Assembly: GCA_020851565.1 (NCBI GenBank)
Contig: JADZCN010000034.1
Coordinates: 1-64,000, forward strand
DNA from: Acidobacteriota bacterium
GTDB lineage: Bacteria; Acidobacteriota; Vicinamibacteria; Vicinamibacterales; UBA2999
DNA length: 64,000 bases
Direction of reading: 5' to 3'
Positions 35,920-44,808 of the stretch are shown here, piece by piece. The notes beneath the pieces were generated by a model. That model had not been told where the DNA came from. It ran no database searches and worked only from the letters and a program-made list of their open reading frames with translations. The number at the start of each line of letters is the position of its first letter. The first letter of the stretch is position 1. The position numbers were made by a program, and so were the translations under genes.

Positions 35920-38150
35920 CTCGCACTCACGCGCTCCGCGGGCTGGCCGTCGGCCTCGCCCTCCTCCTTTGTACGCCCGTGATCTTCGCTACGCCCGGCA
36001 TCTGGCAGGCGGCGACGCAGGCCGACTTCCTCCGTGGGGACGTGGACCAGCTCTCCATCGACGAGCACGGGCGCCTCGCCCTGGGGCCCGAGGTGCGGCG
36101 CGTGTTCGACGGAGCGGTGTCGGTCGTGTGGGCCATGGCGGCGCAGCCGGATGGCACCACGTTCCTCGGCACGGGCAACGATGGCAAGGTGTTCAAGGTG
36201 ACCGCCGGCGGCACCGGCACGCTGTTCTACGACAGCCCCGAGCTGGAAGTCCACGCCCTGGCGCCCGCGCCGGGCGGCGGCCTCTACGTCGGGACCTCGC
36301 CTGATGGCCGCATCTACCGGGTGGATGCGACGGGCGACGCCACGCCTCTCTTCGATCCCGACGACAAGTACATCTGGGCGCTCGCCACCGACGCGAAGGG
36401 CGTGGTCTACGCCGCTACCGGCGACAAGGGCAACGTCTACCGCATCACGCCCGACGGGAAAGGTGAGCTGTTCTTCGCCACCAAGGCCACGCACGCGATG
36501 ACGCTGCGGTTCGAAGCGTCGGGACACCTGCTGGTTGGCACGGGCGGCCCGGGTCGCGTGTTCCGCGTGGACACCACGGGCAAGGGATTCCTCGCCCTCG
36601 ATACCCCGTATCAGGAAGTGCGGGCCATCAAGGTGGACGGCGAGGGGGTGATCTATGCGGCGGCGCAGAATGGCCGGCCGTCAGGCGGCGGGTCGGAAGC
36701 CGCGGACACACCCACGCCGCCGGCGCCCCAGCCCGTGCCCAGCGTGTCCACCGACATCGTGTCGTTTGCCATCATCGACGTACCCGTGACACCCCAGGCC
36801 GGGCAGGCCTCGCCCGCCCGCGAGTCGGGCGGCCAGCCATCCGGTGCCGTCTACCGCATCCAGGCCGACGGCCTGTGGGACGTATTGTGGGAGGCGAAGG
36901 ACGACTCGCCGTACGATCTGAGCGTCGAGCCCGACGGCGCACTGCTCGTCGCGACCGGCAGCAAGGGCAAGATCTTCCGCCTCACGGGGGATCCCATCAC
37001 CCCTGTGCTCCTGGCGCGCGTGCCCGCGCAGCAGGCCACCATGCTCCATCGCGCCGGAGACCGCACGCTGCTGACCACGGCGAACCCCGGGCTCCTCGTG
37101 GCGATGTCGAACACGCGTGCCACGCGAGGCACCTACGAGTCCGAGGTGAAGGACGCCCGCATGGTGGCTTCGTGGGGCGCCCTCTCGTGGAGGGCGACCA
37201 CGCCCGCGGGGACGAAGGTCGAGCTGTTCACGCGCTCGGGAAACACGCGCACGCCGGACGAGGCGTGGAGCGATTGGTCGGGACCGTATCAGGTTGCCGA
37301 GGGCTCATCGATCACGAGCCCGAAGGCGCGGTATCTGCAGTGGCGCGTCGTGCTCACGGGTGGCGCCGCCACGCCGCTGCTCACCTCGGTGTCGGCAGCC
37401 TACCTGCAGCGCAACGTGCGCCCGAAGGTCGAATCGATCACGGTGCACCCGCCCGGCGTGGCGTTCCAGAAGCCCTTCTCAACCGGAGAGGCTGAAATCG
37501 CCGGCTTCGAGGAGGAGCCGCTCGAGCGACGGCTCTCGAACCAGGGTGCGGCGCCGTCGGGGCAGGCGGGGGGCCCCGCACTCGGCCGGCGCATCTACCA
37601 GCGCGGGCTGCAGACGCTGGCCTGGAAGGCCGCGGACGAGAACGGCGACGATCTCACCTACGACGTGCTCTACCGCCGCGAAGGCGAAACGACCTGGCGG
37701 CCCCTCAAGGCCGGCCTTACCGAGACGCTGACCGTGTGGGACACGACCTCGGCACCGAACGGCAGCTATGTCGTCAAGGTCGTGGCATCCGACGCCCGTT
37801 CCAACCCCGCGGAGCTCGCGCTCAAGGGCGAGCTCGAAAGCGCCAGCTTCGAGATCGACAATACGCCGCCGAGCATCGTGTTCGGCGCCGTCACCCGCGC
37901 CGAGGACCGTTTCGTGGTGCCCGTCGAGGTGAGGGACCAGGACTCGGTCCTGACACGCGTCGAGTACTCGCTGGACGCCCAGAGCTGGAAGACGGCGTTC
38001 CCGCGCGACGGCATCCTCGACTCGCGACGCGAAGCCTTCGATCTCCGGCTCGAGGCCGCGGCCGCGGGACAGACGCTGGTCCTGAGAGCCAGCGACGCCC
38101 TCCACAACGTCAGCTCCGGGCAGGTGCTCGTGAGGGTGTCCGGGCGCTAG
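35916..38150 (+). CDS. Exported beta-propeller protein
   Basis: This gene encodes 744 residues. A signal peptide (GLAVGLALLLCTPVIFA) is followed by repeated blades in the first 400 residues, each with an FLGTGNDGKVFKV or YVGTSPDGRIYRV pattern (also YAATGDKGNVYRI, LVGTGGPGRVFRV, VATGSKGKIFRL), i.e. a WD40/YVTN-like propeller. The C-terminal part is beta-sandwich-like, resembling fibronectin type III modules (DVLYRREGETTWRPL, VEYSLDAQSWKT). The start is set by the ATGA overlap with the S55-domain gene, so the two are probably made together and may interact. The function is unknown. Its stop shares a CTAG with the convergent anti-sigma gene. Confidence 0.78.
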   Translation: MTRTHALRGLAVGLALLLCTPVIFATPGIWQAATQADFLRGDVDQLSIDEHGRLALGPEVRRVFDGAVSVVWAMAAQPDGTTFLGTGNDGKVFKVTAGGTGTLFYDSPELEVHALAPAPGGGLYVGTSPDGRIYRVDATGDATPLFDPDDKYIWALATDAKGVVYAATGDKGNVYRITPDGKGELFFATKATHAMTLRFEASGHLLVGTGGPGRVFRVDTTGKGFLALDTPYQEVRAIKVDGEGVIYAAAQNGRPSGGGSEAADTPTPPAPQPVPSVSTDIVSFAIIDVPVTPQAGQASPARESGGQPSGAVYRIQADGLWDVLWEAKDDSPYDLSVEPDGALLVATGSKGKIFRLTGDPITPVLLARVPAQQATMLHRAGDRTLLTTANPGLLVAMSNTRATRGTYESEVKDARMVASWGALSWRATTPAGTKVELFTRSGNTRTPDEAWSDWSGPYQVAEGSSITSPKARYLQWRVVLTGGAATPLLTSVSAAYLQRNVRPKVESITVHPPGVAFQKPFSTGEAEIAGFEEEPLERRLSNQGAAPSGQAGGPALGRRIYQRGLQTLAWKAADENGDDLTYDVLYRREGETTWRPLKAGLTETLTVWDTTSAPNGSYVVKVVASDARSNPAELALKGELESASFEIDNTPPSIVFGAVTRAEDRFVVPVEVRDQDSVLTRVEYSLDAQSWKTAFPRDGILDSRREAFDLRLEAAAAGQTLVLRASDALHNVSSGQVLVRVSGR

Positions 38151-39031
38151 ATGGCGGACATGTCGTCCGTGGTGGGACGGGCCACCACGGGTGCGGGTGT
38201 CACGGTCTTGGGTGGAACCGGCCCCTCGACAGGGCCAACCGAGTCCACGCGCCGCCGGATGAGCACCACGTCGTCGCTGGAGCTTCCCTTGACCGTGGTG
38301 CTGGCAAGCACCCAGACCATGCTGACGGCGACGGGCGCACCGCCCGCCTGGGCCGGCTCGAACTCCATCCGCGCGGCCGCATCCAGCATGGCCAGCAGGA
38401 CATCGGGCCTGACCTTCACGTCGAGCGCGTAGTTCGACCTGAGGAGCTCGAGATTCTGGACACGCCCCTCGCGCGTGACCACCGCCGAGAGCGCCAGCAC
38501 GGCGTCGTCGGCCGGCAAGGGCGCGAAGGTTTCGGCGTCGGTCCGCGATCGGGGGGCCAGCATGCGGCTGTCGAGCCGGACGGGATTCTCGTTCGAGCCG
38601 GGATTGGCGAGGAACGTGATGAGGCCGGCCAGCGAGTCGGGGCGCTCCTGGCTGGCGGCGTGCAGCACGCTGACCGATCCGGCGAGGCACACCAGCGTCG
38701 CGGCCGTGGCGCCGAGCGCCGCCCACACGAGGTGCATGTCCTGGAACAGCGCGCGGACCTCGGCGCGCCACGAGAACTGCGCCTCGACGCGCACGCGCTC
38801 GACCACGCGTCGCGACAGCCGATCGGCCTCCGGGGCCGTGCGATCCGGGAGCGCCAGGGCCATGTCGCGGAGCGAGGCGCGGACCTCTTCGAGTTCGGTG
38901 GCCACCAGCGCGCACGTGACGCAGTCCCTCAAGTGACCCTGGATGGCCACGCGCTCCTCGAGCGTCAACTCGTCATCGTGAAACTCCTCGAGGCGGTCCT
39001 GCACCGCCTCGCAGGAGACGGCGTGCATCAT
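38147..39031 (-). CDS. Anti-sigma factor: ZAS domain, one membrane helix, TonB-C-like periplasmic domain
   Basis: This gene encodes 294 residues. The N-terminal zinc finger of the ZAS type has His-x3-Cys-x2-Cys in HLRDCVTCALV (residues about 32-42). A single transmembrane helix (LVWAALGATAATLVCLAGSVSVL) lies near residues 100-122. The periplasmic part contains VVTREGRVQNLELLRSNY and DAAARMEFEPAQAGG, which resembles a TonB C-terminal domain. It overlaps the sigma gene by 4 nt. It should hold the sigma factor at the membrane until a periplasmic signal releases it. Confidence 0.85.
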   Translation of the reverse strand: MMHAVSCEAVQDRLEEFHDDELTLEERVAIQGHLRDCVTCALVATELEEVRASLRDMALALPDRTAPEADRLSRRVVERVRVEAQFSWRAEVRALFQDMHLVWAALGATAATLVCLAGSVSVLHAASQERPDSLAGLITFLANPGSNENPVRLDSRMLAPRSRTDAETFAPLPADDAVLALSAVVTREGRVQNLELLRSNYALDVKVRPDVLLAMLDAAARMEFEPAQAGGAPVAVSMVWVLASTTVKGSSSDDVVLIRRRVDSVGPVEGPVPPKTVTPAPVVARPTTDDMSAI

Positions 39032-39663
39032 GTCCGGCTCTCCCTCAGCTGGTGCCGGAGCACCTGCCGCGCCCGCGTAAGGCGCGACTTCACCGTGCCG
39101 ACGGCGACACCCAGCGAGAATGCAATCTCGTCGTAACTGAGCCCGTCGATTTCCCGCAGCACGACCACCGTGCGCTGGTCGAAGGGCAGCGCGTTCAGAG
39201 CTGACCAGAGTTTCGAAGCCAGTTCCTTGCGCGCAAACGCGCGATCGGGGGAGCTGCCGTCACCGGGCTGCCGGAGGTCGCCGTGCTCGGCCACGTGCTG
39301 GTCGAGCGACACCTGGTCCGCCCGCCGGCGCCGCCGCCAGAACCGCTGGCGGTTGCGCGCCTGGTTGACGACGATGCGGTAGATCCAGGTTTTTAGAGCG
39401 GATTGCCCACGGAACGAGTGCAGGGTGCGGAACACCCTGAGGAAGACCTCCTGGGAGAGGTCCAGGGCCTCGTCGCGATCGCCCAGCAGGTGCAGGGCGA
39501 GCGTGTAGACCATGCGTTCGTGGCCGGCCACGAGCTCGGCGCACGCCACTTCTTCGCCGGCGGCACAGCGCTGGATGAGCGCCGCTTCCCCGCTGGCTAC
39601 CTCAGACCATCCGAGTGCGCCTGCTTCTTTCACGAGTACCTCGGCGACAAGTCGTGGACTCAT
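39028..39663 (-). CDS. rpoE: RNA polymerase ECF sigma factor
   Basis: This 211-residue group 4 sigma factor has region 2 at about residues 25-95 (ERMVYTLALHLLGDRDEALDLSQEVFLRVF, then TWIYRIVVNQARNRQR) and region 4 at about 150-205 (LPFDQRTVVVLREIDGLSYDEIA, GVAVGTVKSRLTRAR). ATG 39663 is chosen from the promoter position just upstream. It is co-transcribed and coupled with its anti-sigma. Its own promoter matches the RpoE-type consensus, so it is probably autoregulated. Targets beyond itself are not shown by this window. Confidence 0.93.
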   Translation of the reverse strand: MSPRLVAEVLVKEAGALGWSEVASGEAALIQRCAAGEEVACAELVAGHERMVYTLALHLLGDRDEALDLSQEVFLRVFRTLHSFRGQSALKTWIYRIVVNQARNRQRFWRRRRRADQVSLDQHVAEHGDLRQPGDGSSPDRAFARKELASKLWSALNALPFDQRTVVVLREIDGLSYDEIAFSLGVAVGTVKSRLTRARQVLRHQLRESRT

Positions 39664-39679
39664 GGTCAGTGTAAAACAA

Positions 39680-39707
39680 TTAGAACCCGTCCGGGGCCGA
39701 AAGTTCC
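39680..39707 (-). promoter_or_regulatory. ECF-type promoter of the sigma/anti-sigma operon
   Basis: On the minus strand GGAACTT (39707-39701), 16 bp, TCTAA (39684-39680): an essentially perfect RpoE-type -35/-10 pair with the standard 16-bp spacer. The -10 ends 16 nt before the ATG at 39663, giving a very short leader. Because it drives the ECF sigma gene itself, the natural reading is positive autoregulation. Confidence 0.85.
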
Positions 39708-39741
39708 GGGCGGCGCAGGGTTTGCTACCATCCTCGGTGAG

Positions 39742-41139
39742 ATGCGCCGGACGCTGCTTGCGCTGGCCCTGGTGGCTGCGGCCGGAGTGGTCGGGGCGCT
39801 GGCCTACTCGTCGTTCACGACCGAGCGCGAGTTCGTCCGCCTGGTGGCCGCGGGCGACGAGGCCGCCGCCGACGGACGGCCCTTCGAGGCGCTGGAGGCC
39901 TACAGCGGAGCCCTGGCGCTCGTGCCCGACGCCATGGTCCCCTACCTCAAACGGGGCCGCGTCTATCAGCAGCGGGGAGAAGCCGAGGCAGCGCTGCGCG
40001 ACCTGCGCCGTGCGGCCGAGCTGGACCCGTCGGCCACCCGTCCGCTGGAATGGCTGGGCGATATCAGCCTGCAACTCGGCCGCCACGACCGCGCCGCCGA
40101 CTACTTCCGGCGCGTCATCGCGATCGACGATCGTAGCCCCCGCGTGCTGTACAAGCTCGCCGTGGCACAGTACCGCGCTGGCTGGCCCGGGGAGGCCGCC
40201 GGCTCGCTGGAGGCGGCACTCTCGCTCGATGGCTCACTGCACGACGCGCGGTTCCTGCTCGGCTTGTGCCAGCGCGATCTGGGCCAGCTGGCCGCCGCGC
40301 GCCGAACACTCGAAGCGGTCGTCAAGCAGGCGCCCGCCGCACCAGGGCCGCGCGAAGCCCTGGCCGAGGTCTACTCGGCACTCGGGGAGCGCCAGCGGAC
40401 CATCGACCAGCTCGAGGCCCTGAGCACACTGGATCCAGATCGCCCCGAGCGCCTCGTGGCCTTGGGGCTCGCGCAGGCCGGCGCCGGCAGGGACAACCAG
40501 GCCGTCCTGGTGCTCGGGCGCGCCGTGGAACGGTTTCCCGAGGGGCCGTTGGCCTACGAGGCGCTCGGGCATGTCTGGCTCGAGATGGCCGAGCGGCGAG
40601 CCGACCGCGTGGCCTTGATGAAGGCCATCGAGGCCTTGACGCACGCCGCCACCTACTCGAGCAGCAGCAGCGCGGCCCTGAACGACCTCGGGCGCGCGTG
40701 GATCCTCGCCGGTGACCTGGCGGCCGCCGAACGGGTCCTGCGCCAGGCCGTGGACCGGTTGCCCGTCGCGCCGGACACATTCCGGCGCCTTGCGCAGGTG
40801 AACGAGCGTCAAGGACGCCTGCTGGAGGCGCGCGACGCGCTGCTCCGGTATGTCGCGCTCGTGGGCGACCGGGGGCCTCTCGCGTCCGTGGCCACCGATA
40901 TCGCCGCCTTGTCCGTCCGTGTCGGCGAGCCGCTGACGGCCGTCCGGTGGCTCGAGCGTGCCCTGGACGAGGACGAGCCGACACCGCGCCGCCTGTCGCT
41001 GCTGGCCGAGGCGGCCCTTGCGGGCGGCGACCTCCCCCGCGCACGCACGGCGGTGGACGAAGGGCTGCAGCTCGCGCCAGCCGACCGCGCACTGCTGGCG
41101 CTCCGCCGTCGCGTCGCCCCCGCCCCCGGGCGACCCTGA
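39742..41139 (+). CDS. TPR-repeat protein, membrane anchored or exported
   Basis: This 465-residue protein has an N-terminal hydrophobic segment (LLALALVAAAGVVGALAYS) that is a signal anchor or signal peptide, followed by about ten tetratricopeptide repeats with the usual pattern (e.g. AEAALRDLRRAAELDPSA, AADYFRRVIAIDDRS, TIDQLEALSTLDPDRP). TPR arrays bind protein partners; no enzymatic domain is seen. It is divergent from the ECF sigma gene (79 bp between starts). The CDS start is the ATG at 39742 that begins the hydrophobic segment. Confidence 0.78.
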   Translation: MRRTLLALALVAAAGVVGALAYSSFTTEREFVRLVAAGDEAAADGRPFEALEAYSGALALVPDAMVPYLKRGRVYQQRGEAEAALRDLRRAAELDPSATRPLEWLGDISLQLGRHDRAADYFRRVIAIDDRSPRVLYKLAVAQYRAGWPGEAAGSLEAALSLDGSLHDARFLLGLCQRDLGQLAAARRTLEAVVKQAPAAPGPREALAEVYSALGERQRTIDQLEALSTLDPDRPERLVALGLAQAGAGRDNQAVLVLGRAVERFPEGPLAYEALGHVWLEMAERRADRVALMKAIEALTHAATYSSSSSAALNDLGRAWILAGDLAAAERVLRQAVDRLPVAPDTFRRLAQVNERQGRLLEARDALLRYVALVGDRGPLASVATDIAALSVRVGEPLTAVRWLERALDEDEPTPRRLSLLAEAALAGGDLPRARTAVDEGLQLAPADRALLALRRRVAPAPGRP

Positions 41140-41145
41140 ACGAGG

Positions 41146-43512
41146 CTACGCGCGGGCCTGGTGCTCGCGCACCTCGCCCGCCAGCCCGAGGCGCACCAGC
41201 AGCTTCGCCAGGCCCTGCCTCGACACGCCCAGCTCGCGCGCCGCCGCGCAGTGCCGTCCCCCGGCGCGGGCCAATGCCGCCCTGACATACCGGGACTCGA
41301 AGTCCCGGCGCGCATCGGCCAGCGAGCGCCGGTCCGCCAGTGCGGCGGTGCGGGCCACGTGGGCGGGCAGCTGGCTCGCCGGCAGCACGCCCCGCGGCGG
41401 GCTGGTCACGATGACCGACGCCAGGACGTTCTGCAGCTCGCGCACGTTCCCCGGCCAGTCGTAACGGCCGAGCGCGGCCATCGCGGCCGCCGAGAGGACG
41501 GCGCGGCTCCCGGTCTTCTCGCACAGGGAGGCCCATACGTGGCGTACGAGGGCCGGGATGTCCTCGAGCCGCTCGCGCAGCGGCGGAATGGTGAGGCGCA
41601 CCACGTCCAGCCGGTAGCGCAGGTCCCTGCGGAAACGCCCGGCCTCGATCTCGGCGGCGAGCGGCTTGTTGGTGGCCGCGACGATGCGCACGTCGATGCG
41701 CCGCACGTGTGCCTCGCCGATGCGGCGAACCTCGTGCTCCTGCAGCACGCGAAGCAGCTTCGCCTGGATGCGCGACGACAACTCGGACACCTCGTCCAGG
41801 AACAGCGTTCCGCCGTTGGCTTCCTCGAACAGGCCGGCGCGCTCGGCCACCGCGCCGGTGAACGCGCCCTTCGCGTGTCCGAAGAGCTCCGCCTCGGCCA
41901 GCTCTTCGGACAAGGCGGCACAGTTGAGCGCCGAGAAGCGCCGGTCGCGCCGGGGGCTGGCGCGATGGACCGCGCGCGCGACCAGTTCCTTCCCCGAGCC
42001 GCTCTCTCCTTCGATGAGCACCGGAAACGGCGAGCGGGCGGCGCGCAGCAACGCGGCGCGGATGTCCCGCATGGCGTCGCTCTCCCCCACCAGGCCCGGG
42101 ATGTCCGGCGAGGCGGCCGCGGCCTGCCCGCGCTCGTGGACGGCGTGCACCATGGGCGCCGATGCCGTCGCGGCCATCTTCATCAGCGCATGAGCGTCGG
42201 CCGCGAGGACAGGCAGCCCGGTGGACCAGCGGCACCAGAGCGCGCCGATCATGAGCCCGCCGTAGCGCACGGGCCAGGCGCCGTCGCCATCCGGCGCCGA
42301 TTCGTCCGGCAGCGTGGTGTGGCCGCTGGCCAGCGTGCGCCCGGCCGCGCGCATGTCGCTCTCCGCCGCCCCCAGGCGGCAGAGTACGTGGTGCCGTCCG
42401 GCCTCCTCCACGACGAACGCAAGGCCGCTGGCCCCGAGCCGCTCGCGCAGCAGGATCAGCAGCCGGCCGAGAGCCGTCGCCTCGTCCTCGACCACCTGGC
42501 AGACCTCGAGCACGCGCAGGAGGTCGTCGGTGAGCCCTCGGTCGCCGTGGCGTGGCTCTTCCGCCACTCGCAGTCGATCCTGCACCGTGCGCACGCAGGC
42601 CGAGGCCTCGGCTGACAAGTGCGGCAGCGATACCACGCCGGGCGCCAGAGCCGCACGGGCCTCGAGGGTCCGCCCCTCGCGGATGAGCGCATGCGCCAGC
42701 GCCGCGCGCGCCCGCGCCTCGGTGTCGGCGGTGGGCGCCAGGATGACGGCCCACCGTGCCGCCGCCGCGACCGAGGGCCCGTTTCCGCCGGCCTCGGCCT
42801 TCTGCCAGGCCTGTTCGGCCAGGGCCTCGGGGGTGCCGCGATCCTCGGGACCCACGCCGGGCCCCTCATGCACCACCGATGCGAGGCGCACCAGCCGCGT
42901 CGGGCGCTGCAGAACGCTGGTCGCGCCGCGGATCACCAGGTGTGGGCGCGCATCGCGCGAGGCCAGCCGGAGCAGCGCCAGTGTTGCAGGCGCCGACAGG
43001 CAGCCATCGCAGGTGAGCACGACGAGCGCGCGGTCGGCCAGCCATCGGGGCCACTGCCACCGTGCGGCGCGCAGCAGCTCGCCAAGCACGTCCGCGGCAA
43101 TGGGGACGAAGCCGGCGTCTCTCGCCGCGCGCGCGATGTCGTGGGCCGCGCGGCGCCACTGATGGCCGTCGGCCGCCGTCACGTCTACCGCGCGCGGCTG
43201 GCCGTCCTGCGCGTCGGCGAGCGCCGCGAGCACGCCGTCGATGGGCAGTGGATCGGCCACCGGCCCATCGCCCCAGCGTTCCCACGCTTCGACAAACGTG
43301 CGGGACGAGCGTGGGGCGGCATCGATGAGGCACGACGAGCCCCGACGGGTGAAGAGCGCAGTCGCCGAGGGCGTTGGCCGCACCCGGATGCGGACCGTCT
43401 GGCCCGTCGCGAGATCCAGCCCGGTTCCGCCGGCTTGGAGGAAGCGATCGATCAGCAGCATGCCGCTGGCGACTGCAACGTCGTCGCCGATCGGCGCGGC
43501 GTGCGCGGTCAA
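41146..43512 (-). CDS. Sigma-54-dependent transcriptional activator (GAF-AAA+-Fis)
   Basis: This gene encodes 788 residues. The N-terminal about 330 residues are Ala/Arg-rich and helical with no response-regulator receiver. A GAF-like sensor region lies at about 345-470. The AAA+ domain (about 490-710) has Walker A EGESGSGKELVARAV, the sigma-54 contact loop GAFTGA in KGAFTGAVAERAGLF, Walker B GGTLFLDEVSEL, and WPGNVRELQNVL. The C-terminal Fis-type helix-turn-helix contains AARELGVSRQGLAKLL. It begins at TTG 43512, though ATG 43461 is possible. Its signal is unknown. It is divergent from aroC across only 54 bp. Confidence 0.88.
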   Translation of the reverse strand: MTAHAAPIGDDVAVASGMLLIDRFLQAGGTGLDLATGQTVRIRVRPTPSATALFTRRGSSCLIDAAPRSSRTFVEAWERWGDGPVADPLPIDGVLAALADAQDGQPRAVDVTAADGHQWRRAAHDIARAARDAGFVPIAADVLGELLRAARWQWPRWLADRALVVLTCDGCLSAPATLALLRLASRDARPHLVIRGATSVLQRPTRLVRLASVVHEGPGVGPEDRGTPEALAEQAWQKAEAGGNGPSVAAAARWAVILAPTADTEARARAALAHALIREGRTLEARAALAPGVVSLPHLSAEASACVRTVQDRLRVAEEPRHGDRGLTDDLLRVLEVCQVVEDEATALGRLLILLRERLGASGLAFVVEEAGRHHVLCRLGAAESDMRAAGRTLASGHTTLPDESAPDGDGAWPVRYGGLMIGALWCRWSTGLPVLAADAHALMKMAATASAPMVHAVHERGQAAAASPDIPGLVGESDAMRDIRAALLRAARSPFPVLIEGESGSGKELVARAVHRASPRRDRRFSALNCAALSEELAEAELFGHAKGAFTGAVAERAGLFEEANGGTLFLDEVSELSSRIQAKLLRVLQEHEVRRIGEAHVRRIDVRIVAATNKPLAAEIEAGRFRRDLRYRLDVVRLTIPPLRERLEDIPALVRHVWASLCEKTGSRAVLSAAAMAALGRYDWPGNVRELQNVLASVIVTSPPRGVLPASQLPAHVARTAALADRRSLADARRDFESRYVRAALARAGGRHCAAARELGVSRQGLAKLLVRLGLAGEVREHQARA

Positions 43513-43566
43513 CGAGTTACGGGCAGGGAGCGGCAGGAGGCTGGCAGAAACTTCGGATAAGATCGC

Positions 43567-44799
43567 GTGGCGATGCTGCGATTTCTGACTGCTGGCGAAT
43601 CACACGGCCAGGGTCTGGTCGTCATCCTCGAAGGCCTGCCGGCGGGCCTGGCCGTGGATTTCGATGCGATCACCCACGACCTGCGGCAGCGGCAGGCCGG
43701 CTATGGCCGGGGGCGGCGCATGGCCATCGAGTCGGATCGTGCGGAAGTCCTCTCCGGCGTGCGCCGCGGCCGAACGACCGGCGCGCCGGTGTCGATGCTC
43801 GTTCGCAACCGCGACTGGGAGAACTGGCAGGCCACGATGCACGTCGAGGCCGAGATGCCGCCGGGGGCGCCAGGCGCCCGGCGCGCGCCCGTCGTGCGGC
43901 CGCGCCCGGGGCACGCGGACCTCGCCGGCGCCCTCAAGTACGAGCACGACGACATCCGAGACGTGCTCGAGCGCGCCAGTGCGCGCGAGACCGCCGCGCG
44001 CGTGGCCGCCGGCGCTATCGCCCGGCAACTCCTCAGGGCCATCGGCGTGGAGATCGCCAGCCACGTGATCAGCATCGGCGGGGCGAGCCTGCCGGCGGGC
44101 ACCGCGGTGTCCTTCGAGCAGATTCGCGCGATCGCGCCCGACTCGCAGCTCCGCTGCGTGGATGCCGCCGCCGAGGCCGAGATGATCGCGGTGATCGATC
44201 GTGCGCGCGAGGCGGGCGACACGGTCGGGGGCGCCTTCGAGGTCGTCGCACACCGGGTCCCGGTCGGGCTGGGCAGCTACGTGCACTGGGATCGCAAGCT
44301 CGACGGGCGCCTGGCGCACGCGGTGATGTCCATTCACGCGGTCAAGGCCGTGGCCATCGGCGACGGCGTCGAGGGCGCGCGGCGTCCCGGGTCCGACGTG
44401 CACGACGAGATCGTCGTCGTGGAGACCGCCGACGGCGGGCGGCGCCTGGCGCGCCCCACCAATCGCGCCGGCGGGCTCGAGGGCGGTGTCACCAACGGCG
44501 AAGACGTGCGGGTGACCGGGTTCATGAAGCCCATTGCCACGCTGATGAAACCCCTGCGCTCCGTGGACCTCACGACCATCGAGGACGCGCCGGCCGCCAT
44601 CGAGCGCAGCGACGTGTGCGCCGTGCCCGCCGCGGCGGTGGTCGGCGAAGCGATGGTGGCGCTCGTGCTGGCCGAGGCCGTGCTCGAGCGATTCGGCGGC
44701 GACACCCTGCGGCAGATCCAGCTGCGCGTGCAGGCGGCCGAGGCCCAGATTCAGGGCCGGGCCCGGCGCCGGGGCAGGAACCTCCGTGCCGAAGTCTGA
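43567..44799 (+). CDS. aroC: Chorismate synthase
   Basis: This 410-residue enzyme carries out the last common step of aromatic synthesis, EPSP to chorismate, using reduced FMN. It has the N-terminal TAGESHGQGLVVILEG, the RPGHADLAGALKYEHDDIR motif and the RSDVCAVPAAAVVGEAMVA region near the C terminus. The start is GTG 43567 (ATG 43573 is an alternative). It is away from the aromatic supra-operon, heading a group of translation and envelope genes, so it escapes the trp attenuator. Confidence 0.96.
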   Translation: MAMLRFLTAGESHGQGLVVILEGLPAGLAVDFDAITHDLRQRQAGYGRGRRMAIESDRAEVLSGVRRGRTTGAPVSMLVRNRDWENWQATMHVEAEMPPGAPGARRAPVVRPRPGHADLAGALKYEHDDIRDVLERASARETAARVAAGAIARQLLRAIGVEIASHVISIGGASLPAGTAVSFEQIRAIAPDSQLRCVDAAAEAEMIAVIDRAREAGDTVGGAFEVVAHRVPVGLGSYVHWDRKLDGRLAHAVMSIHAVKAVAIGDGVEGARRPGSDVHDEIVVVETADGGRRLARPTNRAGGLEGGVTNGEDVRVTGFMKPIATLMKPLRSVDLTTIEDAPAAIERSDVCAVPAAAVVGEAMVALVLAEAVLERFGGDTLRQIQLRVQAAEAQIQGRARRRGRNLRAEV

Positions 44800-44808
44800 T
44801 CCCTGCCG

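Noticed and set aside
40322..42754. 810-residue minus-strand frame over the TPR and regulator genes
   Set aside because: Low-complexity Arg/Gly/Ala shadow; both real genes in the region have clear motifs.
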